This document shows positions 16,600-24,722 of a stretch of DNA of 64,000 nucleotides, one piece after another. The notes beneath the pieces are model-generated. The model saw only the letters and a program-made list of their open reading frames with translations, had not been told where the DNA came from and ran no database searches. The stretch spans positions 1-64,000 of the forward strand of contig JAVBPH010000012.1 of NCBI GenBank assembly GCA_031549725.1, written 5' to 3'. Made by a program: the position numbers and the translations under genes. Within the stretch, counting starts at the first letter, position 1; the number at the start of each line of letters is the position of its first letter. Origin of the DNA: UBA937 sp031549725 (GTDB taxonomy: Bacteria; Spirochaetota; Spirochaetia; Treponematales; Breznakiellaceae).

Positions 16600-16626
16600 T
16601 GTGTATAATATAGTAATAGATACACA
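16600..16626. promoter_or_regulatory. Operator/promoter of vapBC copy 2
   Basis: TGTGTAT (16600-16606) and ATACACA (16620-16626) form a 7-bp inverted repeat with a 13-bp spacer, as at 332-358. A TATAAT-like box (TATAATA, 16604-16610) lies within the site, so VapB binding would block transcription. vapB starts 12 bp later at 16639. Confidence 0.6.
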
Positions 16627-16638
16627 CTGGAGAATGAA

Positions 16639-16833
16639 ATGAGAACCAATATCATTATTGATGATACCCTCATGATTGAGGCTCAAAAAGTCTCAGGACT
16701 CAAGACAAAGAAAGAAACAGTAGAAGAAGCCCTCCGCTTAATGGTGACGGTAAAAAAACAGGCTGATATACGGAAATTCCGGGGAAAGCTCCAATGGGAA
16801 GGGAATCTGGAAAAAATGAGGACTGACAAGTGA
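16639..16833 (+). CDS. vapB: VapB-type antitoxin
   Basis: This 64-residue protein (MRTNIIIDDTLMIEAQKVSG ...) matches the DUF2191/VapB pattern: a DNA-binding strand and helix at the N-terminus and a toxin-neutralising tail (FRGKLQWEGNLEKMR). Its stop TGA overlaps the GTG start of vapC, the usual translational coupling. A truncated paralogue is at 371-547. Confidence 0.85.
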   Translation: MRTNIIIDDTLMIEAQKVSGLKTKKETVEEALRLMVTVKKQADIRKFRGKLQWEGNLEKMRTDK

Positions 16834-17222
16834 TTGTGGTGGACACATCCGTCTGGATTGATTATGTCCGGGGAATTGAGGCTCCCCATACCGACCTGCT
16901 TGATTACGAATTGATTCATAACCGTGTTGTTACCGGGGATTTGATAATTGCTGAATTTCTCCAGGGCTTCCGGAAAGACCGGGACTATAAGCAGGCTAAA
17001 GCAATTATGGACAACCTTGAATACTATGATTTCGTGGGTAAGGATATGGCGCTCAAGGCTGCGCAGAATTTCAGATTGCTCCGCAGAAAGGGCGTAACCA
17101 TCCGTAAGACTATAGATGTGTTTATAGCAAGTTTTTGTATTGAACACCGCTTTCCTTTGCTTCACCATGACCGGGATTTTGATGCTATGGAAAAGCACTT
17201 GGGACTTATGGTTTGGCGGTAA
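16830..17222 (+). CDS. vapC: VapC-type PIN-domain ribonuclease toxin
   Basis: Translation starts at GTG 16830, overlapping the vapB stop. The 130-residue protein has the PIN-domain acidic residues in VVDTSVWIDYVRG, IIAEFLQG, TIDVFIASFC and HHDRDFD, which bind Mg2+ for RNA cleavage. VapC toxins typically cut tRNA or 23S rRNA. Length fits the family. The copy at 562-611 has lost nearly all of this gene. Confidence 0.9.
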   Translation: MIVVDTSVWIDYVRGIEAPHTDLLDYELIHNRVVTGDLIIAEFLQGFRKDRDYKQAKAIMDNLEYYDFVGKDMALKAAQNFRLLRRKGVTIRKTIDVFIASFCIEHRFPLLHHDRDFDAMEKHLGLMVWR

Positions 17223-17242
17223 TAGAGGAGAGGACAGTTTTT

Positions 17243-17434
17243 ATGCATGCAATAAAAGCCATCTATGATGGGACTATATTTATACCCTCCGAGCCTATTC
17301 CGGTTACCGGTGAATATGAAGTGGTGATTACCTTTATTGCGCCTATTAATAAGTCTCAGACAAGGATTCTGGATTTTTTTAATACATGGGATGATGAACT
17401 TGCCGATACCATTTTGGGTATATCAAGAAGTTGA
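17243..17434 (+). CDS. Small conserved protein of the vapBC locus, copy 2
   Basis: The start is taken at ATG 17243 because GAGGAG lies just upstream and the paralogue at 632 starts at the same codon; an upstream in-frame ATG inside vapC is ignored. The 63-residue protein begins MHAIKAIYDGTIFIPSEPIP. It is near-identical to copy 1 in its first half and divergent in the tail. Function unknown; conservation behind vapBC suggests a third member of the module. Confidence 0.6.
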   Translation: MHAIKAIYDGTIFIPSEPIPVTGEYEVVITFIAPINKSQTRILDFFNTWDDELADTILGISRS

Positions 17435-17644
17435 GTCTGATAGATGCGATAAGACTGTAGTGGAAACTGAATTGATGACTGAAAACTATAATGCGAAGCA
17501 ACCTGTATTTGAATTAAGCAGCACGCTGCCTAATGGTAGAATTTGGATAGCTTGAAGTAATTCCACTTTTCCTATGAATCCTTCCTATCTTATGATAATA
17601 CTGGACTGTGGATTTGATGCCTAATAGATAGGCAGGAAGGATGC

Positions 17645-17833
17645 TTATTCTGAATCTTCTAGCGTTATTAAATCCCAGATAGAAGAAGAAAGCTCAAAAT
17701 TGTTTTTCGCAAGATGCTGAAGTGCTAGTACACTTGATACACAAAATTCAAAATCCAAGTCATCCCCTATAATGAGAATAGGATCTTTCTTATTATTTAT
17801 CCCCAATGATTTCGTATTTGACAGTTCTATCAT
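17645..17833 (-). CDS. Small hypothetical protein
   Basis: A 62-residue frame (MIELSNTKSLGINNKKDPIL ...) has a good GGAG site six bases before its ATG. It is divergent from the HTH gene at 17904, the same layout as the small gene at 15573 and its HTH neighbour. No domain is recognised. Confidence 0.4.
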   Translation of the reverse strand: MIELSNTKSLGINNKKDPILIIGDDLDFEFCVSSVLALQHLAKNNFELSSSIWDLITLEDSE

Positions 17834-17903
17834 ATATACTCCATAAAAGTATTGTTTTAGCTCAATGAAAGTGCATTGATATTTTAAATGCTATCATTCA
17901 GGC

Positions 17904-18272
17904 ATGCCTAAACCATCAAAAATTAAGCCAAAATCCTTGCCATCAGGGATACCAGCTTTTGGGCCAACGCTAAAGAGGCTCAGGACTCTAAGAGGTTTTA
18001 CCCAATATGATCTTGCCGAAGAAATTGGAGTTTCAAGAAAGAAAGTTTCCGATTGGGAAGCAGAACGGTCGCGTCCTAATGAATATGAGATTAAACTTTT
18101 GTGTATAAGCCTTAAAGTATCAGCAGATACATTACTTGGGCTTAAGGAAATAAGCGGCCTTGATAAACCTATCAGTATCAGGTGGAGCAAAAGGATTAAG
18201 CTACTTGAGGAATTGCCGGAAGACAGGAAGAAAATTCTTATTAAGATTATTGATGATTTTATAGGATATTGA
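17904..18272 (+). CDS. XRE-family HTH regulator
   Basis: This 122-residue protein has a basic N-terminal tail and a clear HTH_XRE domain in residues 20-80 (LKRLRTLRGFTQYDLAEEIG then VSRKKVSDWEAER). The C-terminal 40 residues are helical and may dimerise. It is convergent with the small gene ending at 18288. It probably regulates genes of the integrated element. Confidence 0.85.
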   Translation: MPKPSKIKPKSLPSGIPAFGPTLKRLRTLRGFTQYDLAEEIGVSRKKVSDWEAERSRPNEYEIKLLCISLKVSADTLLGLKEISGLDKPISIRWSKRIKLLEELPEDRKKILIKIIDDFIGY

Positions 18273-18287
18273 GTTTTTTTCATATTT

Positions 18288-18524
18288 TTAAGAAGGATCA
18301 AGTATGTTCCGGATTATTTCTAATCTATCTGAAAGTTGCTGCATATTAAGAGAGATGCCATAGAAAAGACTCATTTTTAGTTCAGAGGCGGTTTCGTTGC
18401 TTAGTTCTTCTTCTAAATGGGCGAAAACATATCTTATGAAGGCATGTATTCCCTCGGCTTCTATAGTATTTTCAAGTAGCAGATTCATATTTTTATCTGT
18501 AATTTCCGGCATATCTTTATCCAT
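18288..18524 (-). CDS. Small acidic hypothetical protein
   Basis: The frame is open to 18566, but ATG 18524 (MDKDMPEITDKNM) or ATG 18512, which has AAGG nine bases upstream, is the likely start. The product of about 78 residues is helical and acidic (LENTIEAEGIHAFIRYVFAH). Its start context ATAAGGATGGA equals that of the gene at 15800. No family is recognised. Confidence 0.45.
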   Translation of the reverse strand: MDKDMPEITDKNMNLLLENTIEAEGIHAFIRYVFAHLEEELSNETASELKMSLFYGISLNMQQLSDRLEIIRNILDPS

Positions 18525-18923
18525 CCTTATTAAAGTAGAAAATATTAAAAGTCTGTCAATGTGCATGATGATATTTTTTAGCTCAATCTATGTTCAAATT
18601 ATGATTCAATCATTGTGCTTTAGTCAAGGGTATTTGTATACATAATAGCTTCTTTTGAAGCCAATAAACGAACCAAACATGGCCCGAATACAGGGCAAGA
18701 TAAAGGATGTATAACATATGAAGATAATTCTTTTTAATATATGGAGTTATGTGTCTAACAAAGACTTGTCTGTTAGACAATACTTCAACAACTCTTTATA
18801 TTATAAAGAATTATTTGTTATACGGCGAAATTTTGAGGGTTTTTAATGAGTTTTAGCTTCAATTGAAGCTAATAAAGTGTACTTTACAGTGATTATTTAA
18901 AAACCTAGCCATTGAACTCCCAG
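18525..18923. other. Non-coding stretch with three palindromes
   Basis: No gene is supported in about 400 bases. There is an inverted repeat TGTCTAACA/TGTTAGACA (18752-18779, 10-bp spacer), an AT palindrome CTTTATA-T-TATAAAG next to it, and the perfect 20-bp palindrome TTAGCTTCAATTGAAGCTAA (18853-18872), whose arms resemble the palindrome at 15409-15436. The last may end transcription or bind a regulator of the element. Confidence 0.45.
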
Positions 18924-19886
18924 CTAATCTTCAATATTTTTAATTTTTCCTACATCCAGTTCCCATAGAATATTCTGGACTTTCTCATTCGTTATGCCGC
19001 CGGCAATATATACCGTATTTTTATTCTCCAAATAAAATACCACCGCTTCCGTAAGCCCTACGGGGATTTCCTGCATAAGTAACCCATCAAACCTATCATT
19101 TTCATAGTCATAGTAAACACCGGAATGTGACGCTTCCATGCCATTATAGGTTCCCAGCAAGAACAGTATCTTGTTATACTTCTTTAGTAATACGGGCTTT
19201 GAGAAAGTCCTCCCGGCAAACTCATTGCATTGATTATGAGTTATTTTCCCATCCCTGAATGAATACACATAATAATCACTGTAGCAGATAGGGTTATTAC
19301 CCTCCCGCCTGAAACCTGAAAAAAGAATAGCCCCTTCCCCAAAACTTATGGATGCTGACCCACATCTTGAGAAATAAATATCTTCCTTGATCTCATCAAT
19401 TTTCTTGGAAGGAATAGAAACTTTATAAATTGTATTATCAGTATTTAAACCGCCTGCATAATATAAATCGCCTTGCGTATAATCAAAGAAACTGTTAAAC
19501 CGTAATCCCATTTGTTTTAATTCAATTTTTCTTATGGAGTAGTCAGGTAATTCGATAATAAGTATTTCTGTAAATAACTTCATGGGCTTTGTATGATCGA
19601 ATGAAACACCGCCGACAAGGATAATTGAATTATTCCAGAAATACATTTCGGCATTTAGCCGCCCTTCAATAGGTAGCGGAATGCTTTGCTCAATACTGAA
19701 ATCACAGGTATTTATGATGGACAAGGTATTTGTGACCGTATGTTCTTCATTGAACCCGCCAAAGAGAAATAATGTACTTTGGTCATTATTAAGACAGTAG
19801 GATGATGCAGCGGTTACAAGCGGATGGTTATTGGTCAATGTTGTGAAATTCCAGCAATCATCCAGTTCCATTTCGAAATATTTCAT
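18924..19886 (-). CDS. Kelch-like beta-propeller protein
   Basis: The start is set at ATG 19886, which follows AAAGGA; the open frame continues to a TTG at 19904. The 320-residue protein has repeated strands ending in FLFGGFNEEH, IILVGGVSF, LYYAGGLN, ILFSGFRRE, ILFLLGTYNG and VYIAGGIT, spaced about 45-50 residues apart, as in a six-bladed kelch propeller. There is no signal peptide or membrane segment, so it is probably cytoplasmic and binds a protein partner. It is cargo of the element; no enzymatic motif is visible. Confidence 0.7.
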   Translation of the reverse strand: MKYFEMELDDCWNFTTLTNNHPLVTAASSYCLNNDQSTLFLFGGFNEEHTVTNTLSIINTCDFSIEQSIPLPIEGRLNAEMYFWNNSIILVGGVSFDHTKPMKLFTEILIIELPDYSIRKIELKQMGLRFNSFFDYTQGDLYYAGGLNTDNTIYKVSIPSKKIDEIKEDIYFSRCGSASISFGEGAILFSGFRREGNNPICYSDYYVYSFRDGKITHNQCNEFAGRTFSKPVLLKKYNKILFLLGTYNGMEASHSGVYYDYENDRFDGLLMQEIPVGLTEAVVFYLENKNTVYIAGGITNEKVQNILWELDVGKIKNIED

Positions 19887-20008
19887 AGGTTCCTTTATTT
19901 TCAATTTTGGGGCTTATATTGATTATCCTATAAATTCATCAAAATCAGGTCTACCCTCACTCAAGTTTTTCTGCATCCATACCACAGGAAAGGAAGGACC
20001 CATAGGAT

Positions 20009-21040
20009 TCACCCATCAAGCCCAAGCTCCCCCTGTAACCCATCCACAATCCTCCAAAACCCCCGTTTTGACCCATTCTCCACAAGTCCTTCATCCCGCA
20101 TCAGTCCCAGGATATTGGACAAATTCTTTGCTGTACTATCTATCATCCCGGAAAGCTGCTGGGGTGAAAGTTCCCCGTGTTCCGCCAGGGCATCCAGGAT
20201 ACGCTGCCGTTCCGGGGTGGATGCCCTGGGTTTTATATCACCGTTACCGGCCATGCGCCAGGTACAGGTCGATTTATCGAATTCCACCGCAAATTTTCTC
20301 TCCTCATAATCCCGGCTGGTACAGAGCAATTGCCCTTCCTTGGAATGCCGGTATTTGCTAAGTAATAGGATGGAGTCCGCCACTGCCATGATAGCGGTGG
20401 TTCCCAGGATTTCGTTATAGGTATCGGATTCATCCTTCATCTTCCTTGTATGATGAATTAGAACCACCGCAACGGTATTACGCTCAGCCAGCTTTTTTAA
20501 TTTACTCATCCACTCATAATCATTCTGAAAATTACTTTCGTTCCGGCCAGCGGCAAATTTTCCATAGGTATCGATCACCACTATTTTTATTCTAGGCATA
20601 CCTTCCAGGGTGTTTTGCAGTTCCGCAATTCCCTTGTCATTTGGGGAGCAGGTTGTAACAATAAAAAGGTTTTCATTTGGTACAACCTTCATTTTCCTAA
20701 ACCTGTTTTTGATACGGCAGTTTGTATCCTCCAATGCAAGGTACAGACAGCAATAACTATCGCTGATGGACCTGTCAAGAAACTCCCCGGCGGAACTAAT
20801 GGTATGAAGCAGTTGAAGAACAAACCAGCTTTTCCCTATCTTTGACGCTCCGCAAATAAGCGTTAAGCCAACAGCAGGGATTAAGTCCTGAACCAGAAAT
20901 TCCGTTTCCGGGTAATCGGTTTCATAAATTTCCTTGGCGGAAACAATCGCAAGTACGGGCTTCCGGTTTTTAATTTTTTCAAAATGCAGCTCTTCATCGC
21001 TGAGGTTTGCAATAGGCCGGTATTCATTTTTTTTGTTCAT
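20009..21040 (-). CDS. RepA-like hexameric ATPase (AAA_25) with C-terminal winged helix
   Basis: This 343-residue protein has Walker A in GASKIGKSW, a Walker B-like IKIVVIDTYGKF, and LIHHTRKMKDES, the pattern of RepA/RecA-fold replicative ATPases found on plasmids and integrative elements. Residues about 275-343 (RILDALAEHGELSPQQLSGM ...) form a winged helix. It would load or act as a helicase for element DNA after excision. It overlaps the end of the small gene at 21024 and belongs to a minus-strand module with the excisionase and integrase. Confidence 0.85.
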   Translation of the reverse strand: MNKKNEYRPIANLSDEELHFEKIKNRKPVLAIVSAKEIYETDYPETEFLVQDLIPAVGLTLICGASKIGKSWFVLQLLHTISSAGEFLDRSISDSYCCLYLALEDTNCRIKNRFRKMKVVPNENLFIVTTCSPNDKGIAELQNTLEGMPRIKIVVIDTYGKFAAGRNESNFQNDYEWMSKLKKLAERNTVAVVLIHHTRKMKDESDTYNEILGTTAIMAVADSILLLSKYRHSKEGQLLCTSRDYEERKFAVEFDKSTCTWRMAGNGDIKPRASTPERQRILDALAEHGELSPQQLSGMIDSTAKNLSNILGLMRDEGLVENGSKRGFWRIVDGLQGELGLDG

Positions 21041-21197
21041 GGTGCTGGTCTATATTGTGCCGTTCACTGCGGTTGATAAAATAATGACTAAGCCGTCCGT
21101 CATGGAATACCAGTTCCAGGGTGATATTGCCATAGGGTGGATGTTCCGTTTCTATCTTTTCAATAATTGATGTCCATGGGGAAGGGGAGTCACTCAT
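21024..21197 (-). CDS. Small DUF2292-like protein
   Basis: ATG 21197 is preceded by GGAGGG four bases upstream, so this start is preferred over the longer frame to 21272. The 57-residue product contains PYGNITLELVFHDGRLSHYF, which resembles the YGSVTIxIxDGKV core of DUF2292 (YezD-like) proteins; the match is suggestive only. Its start overlaps the excisionase gene by 8 bp and its end overlaps the RepA-like gene by 17 bp, so all three are translated from one transcript. Confidence 0.6.
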   Translation of the reverse strand: MSDSPSPWTSIIEKIETEHPPYGNITLELVFHDGRLSHYFINRSERHNIDQHHEQKK

Positions 21198-21411
21198 CTT
21201 TCCCTCCGTCAATCCGGTGTTGTAGTAGATATGCTTCCACATCGGAACGGAGAAACCGGACCGTCTTTCCAATCTTAATCCTGGGAAGGACCGATGGGGG
21301 AATCCGGGTATCCAGGGTGGATATACCGATCTGCAATAACTGGGCTACCTGCTTCCGGGAAAGGATGTTGGGTTGGGAATCAAAGATTGGTTGTTCCTGA
21401 TTCTCATTCAT
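21190..21411 (-). CDS. Excisionase / AlpA-type HTH protein
   Basis: This 73-residue protein contains ILSRKQVAQLLQIGISTLDT then RIKIGKTVRFLRSDVEAYLL, the winged-helix pattern of MerR-like excisionases and AlpA regulators. On integrative elements these bind att DNA to direct excision and often control the integrase. It lies upstream of the RepA-like gene and two genes away from the integrase. Confidence 0.82.
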   Translation of the reverse strand: MNENQEQPIFDSQPNILSRKQVAQLLQIGISTLDTRIPPSVLPRIKIGKTVRFLRSDVEAYLLQHRIDGGKDE

Positions 21412-21526
21412 ATGATGCCTCCTAAGATTATTTTGTGATTTCGTGAATCACGATCTTAGGCAATGGTAGATGGGAGAAGGGAAAAAAGATTCCGTATAGG
21501 CTGGAAAATTCCGTATGCGGTGGAAT

Positions 21527-22525
21527 TCAGAGAATTTTTAGGAATTCTTTATAGTTTTTAGGTTCATTCAACTGTTTCCGGGCATTTCCTCCAAGGCCCT
21601 CATGACGAAAAGCAATACAGAAGGGTTCCCAATCATTCTTTGTGTTCAATGTTTTTTTCCCGTTTTTGATTTTGTCCCGAATGAGATATGCTAAAAACCC
21701 CCAGCTTTCTTTATGCGTCCAGCGATAGAAATCGGGAAATTCCTCTACATATCCCAATTCACGGAGCCTGTTTATGATTGGTTTCATTTCCGGATGTCTA
21801 GCAAACATCAATGCTTTTTGAAAATCTATATCCTGTATTTCTTTAGGCAGATTCTGAAAATGTTTTTGAATATCTTCATAAATAGATATGGAATTTTTAT
21901 TATGTTCAGCAAACTCAACTTGAATAGATTGTATCGCTTGATGCATCAAATCATTTTCCTTATTCTCCTTTGGGTTTACATCTTCCATGAGTAGCTGTTT
22001 TTTTCTGGTGAAATAATATGCCAGGACCTGAATGCGAACATAATCGAGATAAACTAATTTTATCCCCCTTATATATGGTAATATTTTCTTTGCATGGTCT
22101 TTTGACAATGGGATATGCCCGTTTTTCAGATACTTGGATATAGATATTGTATACGGACGAGCTTTTTCAGGGTAAAAGCAATAAAGAATCAATTCATTCA
22201 AGGCTGAATATACTTCTTTTGTATGAGCCCTCGTTGAACCTGCTGTCCAATTAAAATTAGATTCAAAATCCAATAGCAATTTTAAAGCCATATAAATAGA
22301 CGAAGATTGCTCATATCGTGATAGAAATTGTTCTCTGGTTTCTAATCGCTCTCTTGCCCATACATCCAGATAATGGAGTCTATGAAGTGATGCTGTACAC
22401 CGGGCAATCAAAGCTGTATAGAATTCGAAGGTTTCGAGAACTTCATAAATATCATTTTTTGAGTAGGCATAATCTTCCAGTTCTTTAATCCATTCAGGCG
22501 GACTTTTGAGCTCATGAGTTAACAC
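21527..22525 (-). CDS. Hypothetical protein of the integration module
   Basis: This 332-residue, largely helical protein (MLTHELKSPPEWIKELEDYA ...) has no P-loop, metal site, signal peptide or membrane segment that I can see. A segment near residues 145-175 (KKILPYIRGIKLVYLDYVRIQV) is hydrophobic but not a clear membrane helix. It lies between the excisionase and the integrase, a position often taken by replication or regulatory genes. Function unknown. Confidence 0.7.
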   Translation of the reverse strand: MLTHELKSPPEWIKELEDYAYSKNDIYEVLETFEFYTALIARCTASLHRLHYLDVWARERLETREQFLSRYEQSSSIYMALKLLLDFESNFNWTAGSTRAHTKEVYSALNELILYCFYPEKARPYTISISKYLKNGHIPLSKDHAKKILPYIRGIKLVYLDYVRIQVLAYYFTRKKQLLMEDVNPKENKENDLMHQAIQSIQVEFAEHNKNSISIYEDIQKHFQNLPKEIQDIDFQKALMFARHPEMKPIINRLRELGYVEEFPDFYRWTHKESWGFLAYLIRDKIKNGKKTLNTKNDWEPFCIAFRHEGLGGNARKQLNEPKNYKEFLKIL

Positions 22526-22590
22526 GCTACGGATAGGATGTGGTGTAATAATATATCCCTCCTTGAATTATGATATATTACCCAATATTA

Positions 22591-23793
22591 TCACACTTTC
22601 GCCTGCCTAGGAAATTCCAATTCCCGCTTGTCGTCCCGAACCCCCGGCTTCAATCCCTCCTCTATCGCCTCTCTCATCTTCCTGAACGTCTCCTTATCCA
22701 CATGGTCCGCATAGTGGTCAAACATGGCGCTGGTCTTATGCCCCAAAATAGCCATGCCGATAGTCCGGTTAGTAACCTGGGCCAGGTTCTTGGCGCAGTA
22801 ATGCCGCCAACTGTGGAAGACAATATTCCGCTCCTTCCGTTCAGATTCACTAATGCCGATTTTTTCCAGCATCTTATAGTAATCCTCATTCACCTGCTTA
22901 CCATCATAGGGCGTTTCCCCCAGAAGGCTGGGAAAGAGGAGGCTGTCGGTTCTGAATACCGGGTGGTATTTTTTAAGGTGACTCTGAATTTCAGTAAAGA
23001 GTTCCGGCAGGATAGGGATCTCCCTGCGCTCCTTATTTTTGGTGTAATTAAGACCGCCATCAATTTCGCTCCAGGCATAGACAACAGATATACGGTCTTC
23101 ATGGATATCACAAATCCGCAATGCCCGGATTTCCCCTATCCGCATTCCGGTTTGGGAAGCGATGAGCGTTATAAGCCGGGACCGGGGGTCCCGCCATTCC
23201 AGCCGGAATAACCGTTCCGCTTCTTCCCGCTCCAGGATTCCCCGCCCCTTGGGGTCGCCGCTTGCCCGGAGTACCGCATCAAAATTAAAGTCTTTGATGA
23301 GCTTCCTCCGCTTGGCGTATCGCAATGCCGCAATGGCGGTATTTCTGGCCCGGTTCACGGTACCAGCCGCAAGACCTTTATCGGTGCAGAGGTATACCAG
23401 GAAATCCTGCAAAGCTAATTCATCAATCTGGCTTAGCTTTTTGTCACCGAAATAGGCCGAAAAATACCGCCCCACCATATCCCGCATATCCTTGGCATGG
23501 CGGCGGCCCGGTTTTTTTCCCAGGGTAATCCGTTCCTTAAAATATCCCGAGCTGTCAAAATCCCAGAAGTCTTTCAGATATCCACAGAACGTCCGGGAGG
23601 AAGGGGAGGGCAGGGGAGTCCTGTTACTTTCAGGCAATCCATTCCGGAGCCACCGCTGTGCAATGGCCTCCGCATCCCGCTGTATTGTAGTCTTGGTACT
23701 CCGCCGGGGGCCGAGTTTCCCACTATCAGGGTCGGTAAATGTGACATACCAGACCCCACCCTGCTTCCTTTGATGCAAATAGTAAAGGCGCAT
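22591..23793 (-). CDS. Tyrosine-type site-specific integrase
   Basis: This 400-residue protein has an N-terminal arm-binding region, a SAM-like core-binding domain (about 65-170) and the catalytic domain with Arg218 (TGMRIGEIRAL), Lys252, His327-x-x-Arg330 (HSWR), His352 (LGHK) and nucleophile Tyr361 (FDHYADH). AAAGGAG precedes the ATG. It recombines element DNA with the 3' end of tRNA-Thr, which begins 110 bases upstream of the gene. The decayed paralogue at 6459-7208 belongs to an older element at the same site. Confidence 0.95.
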   Translation of the reverse strand: MRLYYLHQRKQGGVWYVTFTDPDSGKLGPRRSTKTTIQRDAEAIAQRWLRNGLPESNRTPLPSPSSRTFCGYLKDFWDFDSSGYFKERITLGKKPGRRHAKDMRDMVGRYFSAYFGDKKLSQIDELALQDFLVYLCTDKGLAAGTVNRARNTAIAALRYAKRRKLIKDFNFDAVLRASGDPKGRGILEREEAERLFRLEWRDPRSRLITLIASQTGMRIGEIRALRICDIHEDRISVVYAWSEIDGGLNYTKNKERREIPILPELFTEIQSHLKKYHPVFRTDSLLFPSLLGETPYDGKQVNEDYYKMLEKIGISESERKERNIVFHSWRHYCAKNLAQVTNRTIGMAILGHKTSAMFDHYADHVDKETFRKMREAIEEGLKPGVRDDKRELEFPRQAKV

Positions 23794-23902
23794 CTCCGCT
23801 CCTTTTGTACACTTTTGTACATCAGGACAAAAACGCGCCTTTTTTGAGGTGGTAGCGTCTAGCCGCTTGATCGTAATTCGTTGTTATACAACAACTTGTC
23901 TT

Positions 23903-23975
23903 AGCCAAGACCGGGAATCGAACCCGGGACCTACGCATTACGAGTGCGTCGCTCTACCGACTGAGCCATCTTGGC
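23903..23975 (-). tRNA. tRNA-Thr(CGT), integration target
   Basis: The minus strand folds into a full cloverleaf: acceptor GCCAAGA/TCTTGGC, D arm GCTC-GAGC, anticodon loop CTCGTAA with anticodon CGT, and T arm with GGTTCGATTCC-type loop. No CCA is encoded. The 3' 42 bases (23903-23944) are repeated at 7298-7339 and form the attachment core of the element. Confidence 0.95.
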
Positions 23976-24083
23976 AATATGGAAATTATACTGATTGAAT
24001 GAGAAAAATCAACATAATATTTTACAATAAAACCTAAATTATAGGGGATTACGGAGAACCGTTCAGGGTTTCGTTGTGTTTGG

Positions 24084-24719
24084 TTATGTCTTTTTCCGCC
24101 GGGAATTCACAAAGCGGCTGAAATCGTTGATGTTTTTCACCACGATGGTGCTGGGGAATATTTCCACCCGGCGTTGGTTTACAAAGTGATTTATAATATC
24201 CCTGGCCTGGTTGACACTCATCCCTGCCCAGTGGGCAATATCATCCACGGTGGTTCTGAATTCCCTGCGTTCCGTAGCCCGGTCAAGGCTTGGCTGGGTT
24301 TCATCAAGCATGAGGAATACGTCCGCGATTTTAGCCTGGTCATCGTCCAGGGTAAGAATCATAAAACGCCGTTTCTGGTCATAAATACGCTTGGTGAACA
24401 TCTTTAGGAGCTTTAGTGCAATCTGGGGGTTTCCCAGCATGAGGATTTCAAAATTCTGATGGTTGAATTCCAGGACCTTTACCAGATCCAAAGCAATGGC
24501 TGTGGCGGACCGGGGGGAATTTTCCAGAATTGCCATTTCTCCGAACATTTCCGACGGCTGGAGGATATCCAGGGTCTTTTCCACGTCACCGATAATTTTT
24601 ACCAGCTCAACCCGACCGGACTGAATCAGATAAAAGGTATCCCCGGGCTCAAATTCGGAGAAAATGATTTCCCCGGGCTGAAAGGTTCTTGCAAAACGGC
24701 TAAATGCAGCTAAATTCAT
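24084..24719 (-). CDS. Crp/Fnr-type cyclic-nucleotide-binding regulator
   Basis: This 211-residue protein has a cNMP-binding beta roll (FQPGEIIFSEFEPGDTFYLI ... MFGEMAILENSPRSATAIAL, about residues 10-115) and a C-terminal winged helix (TVDDIAHWAGMSVNQARDII, about 150-195). The GEMAIL-SPRSATA phosphate-binding cassette is well conserved, so a cyclic nucleotide ligand is likely. It is three bases downstream of a second cNMP-binding gene and probably translationally coupled to it. Confidence 0.9.
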   Translation of the reverse strand: MNLAAFSRFARTFQPGEIIFSEFEPGDTFYLIQSGRVELVKIIGDVEKTLDILQPSEMFGEMAILENSPRSATAIALDLVKVLEFNHQNFEILMLGNPQIALKLLKMFTKRIYDQKRRFMILTLDDDQAKIADVFLMLDETQPSLDRATERREFRTTVDDIAHWAGMSVNQARDIINHFVNQRRVEIFPSTIVVKNINDFSRFVNSRRKKT

Positions 24720-24722
24720 ATC

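Larger units (their letters stand above)
7340..23944. mobile_element. Integrative element inserted at tRNA-Thr(CGT), about 16.6 kb
   Basis: The element is bounded by the 42-bp direct repeat (7298-7339 and 23903-23944). An intact tyrosine integrase lies at its right end next to tRNA-Thr. It carries brnTA, the radical SAM-HD-methyltransferase-NACHT operon, HTH genes, vapBC, a kelch-like gene and a RepA-like ATPase, small DUF and excisionase module. I see no conjugation, relaxase or phage structural genes. The cargo is visibly more AT-rich than the core genes to the right. Confidence 0.82.

Noticed and set aside
16639..17222. vapBC at 16639 as part of the defence operon
   Set aside because: It has its own operator and promoter and is separated from the operon by HTH genes and non-coding DNA.
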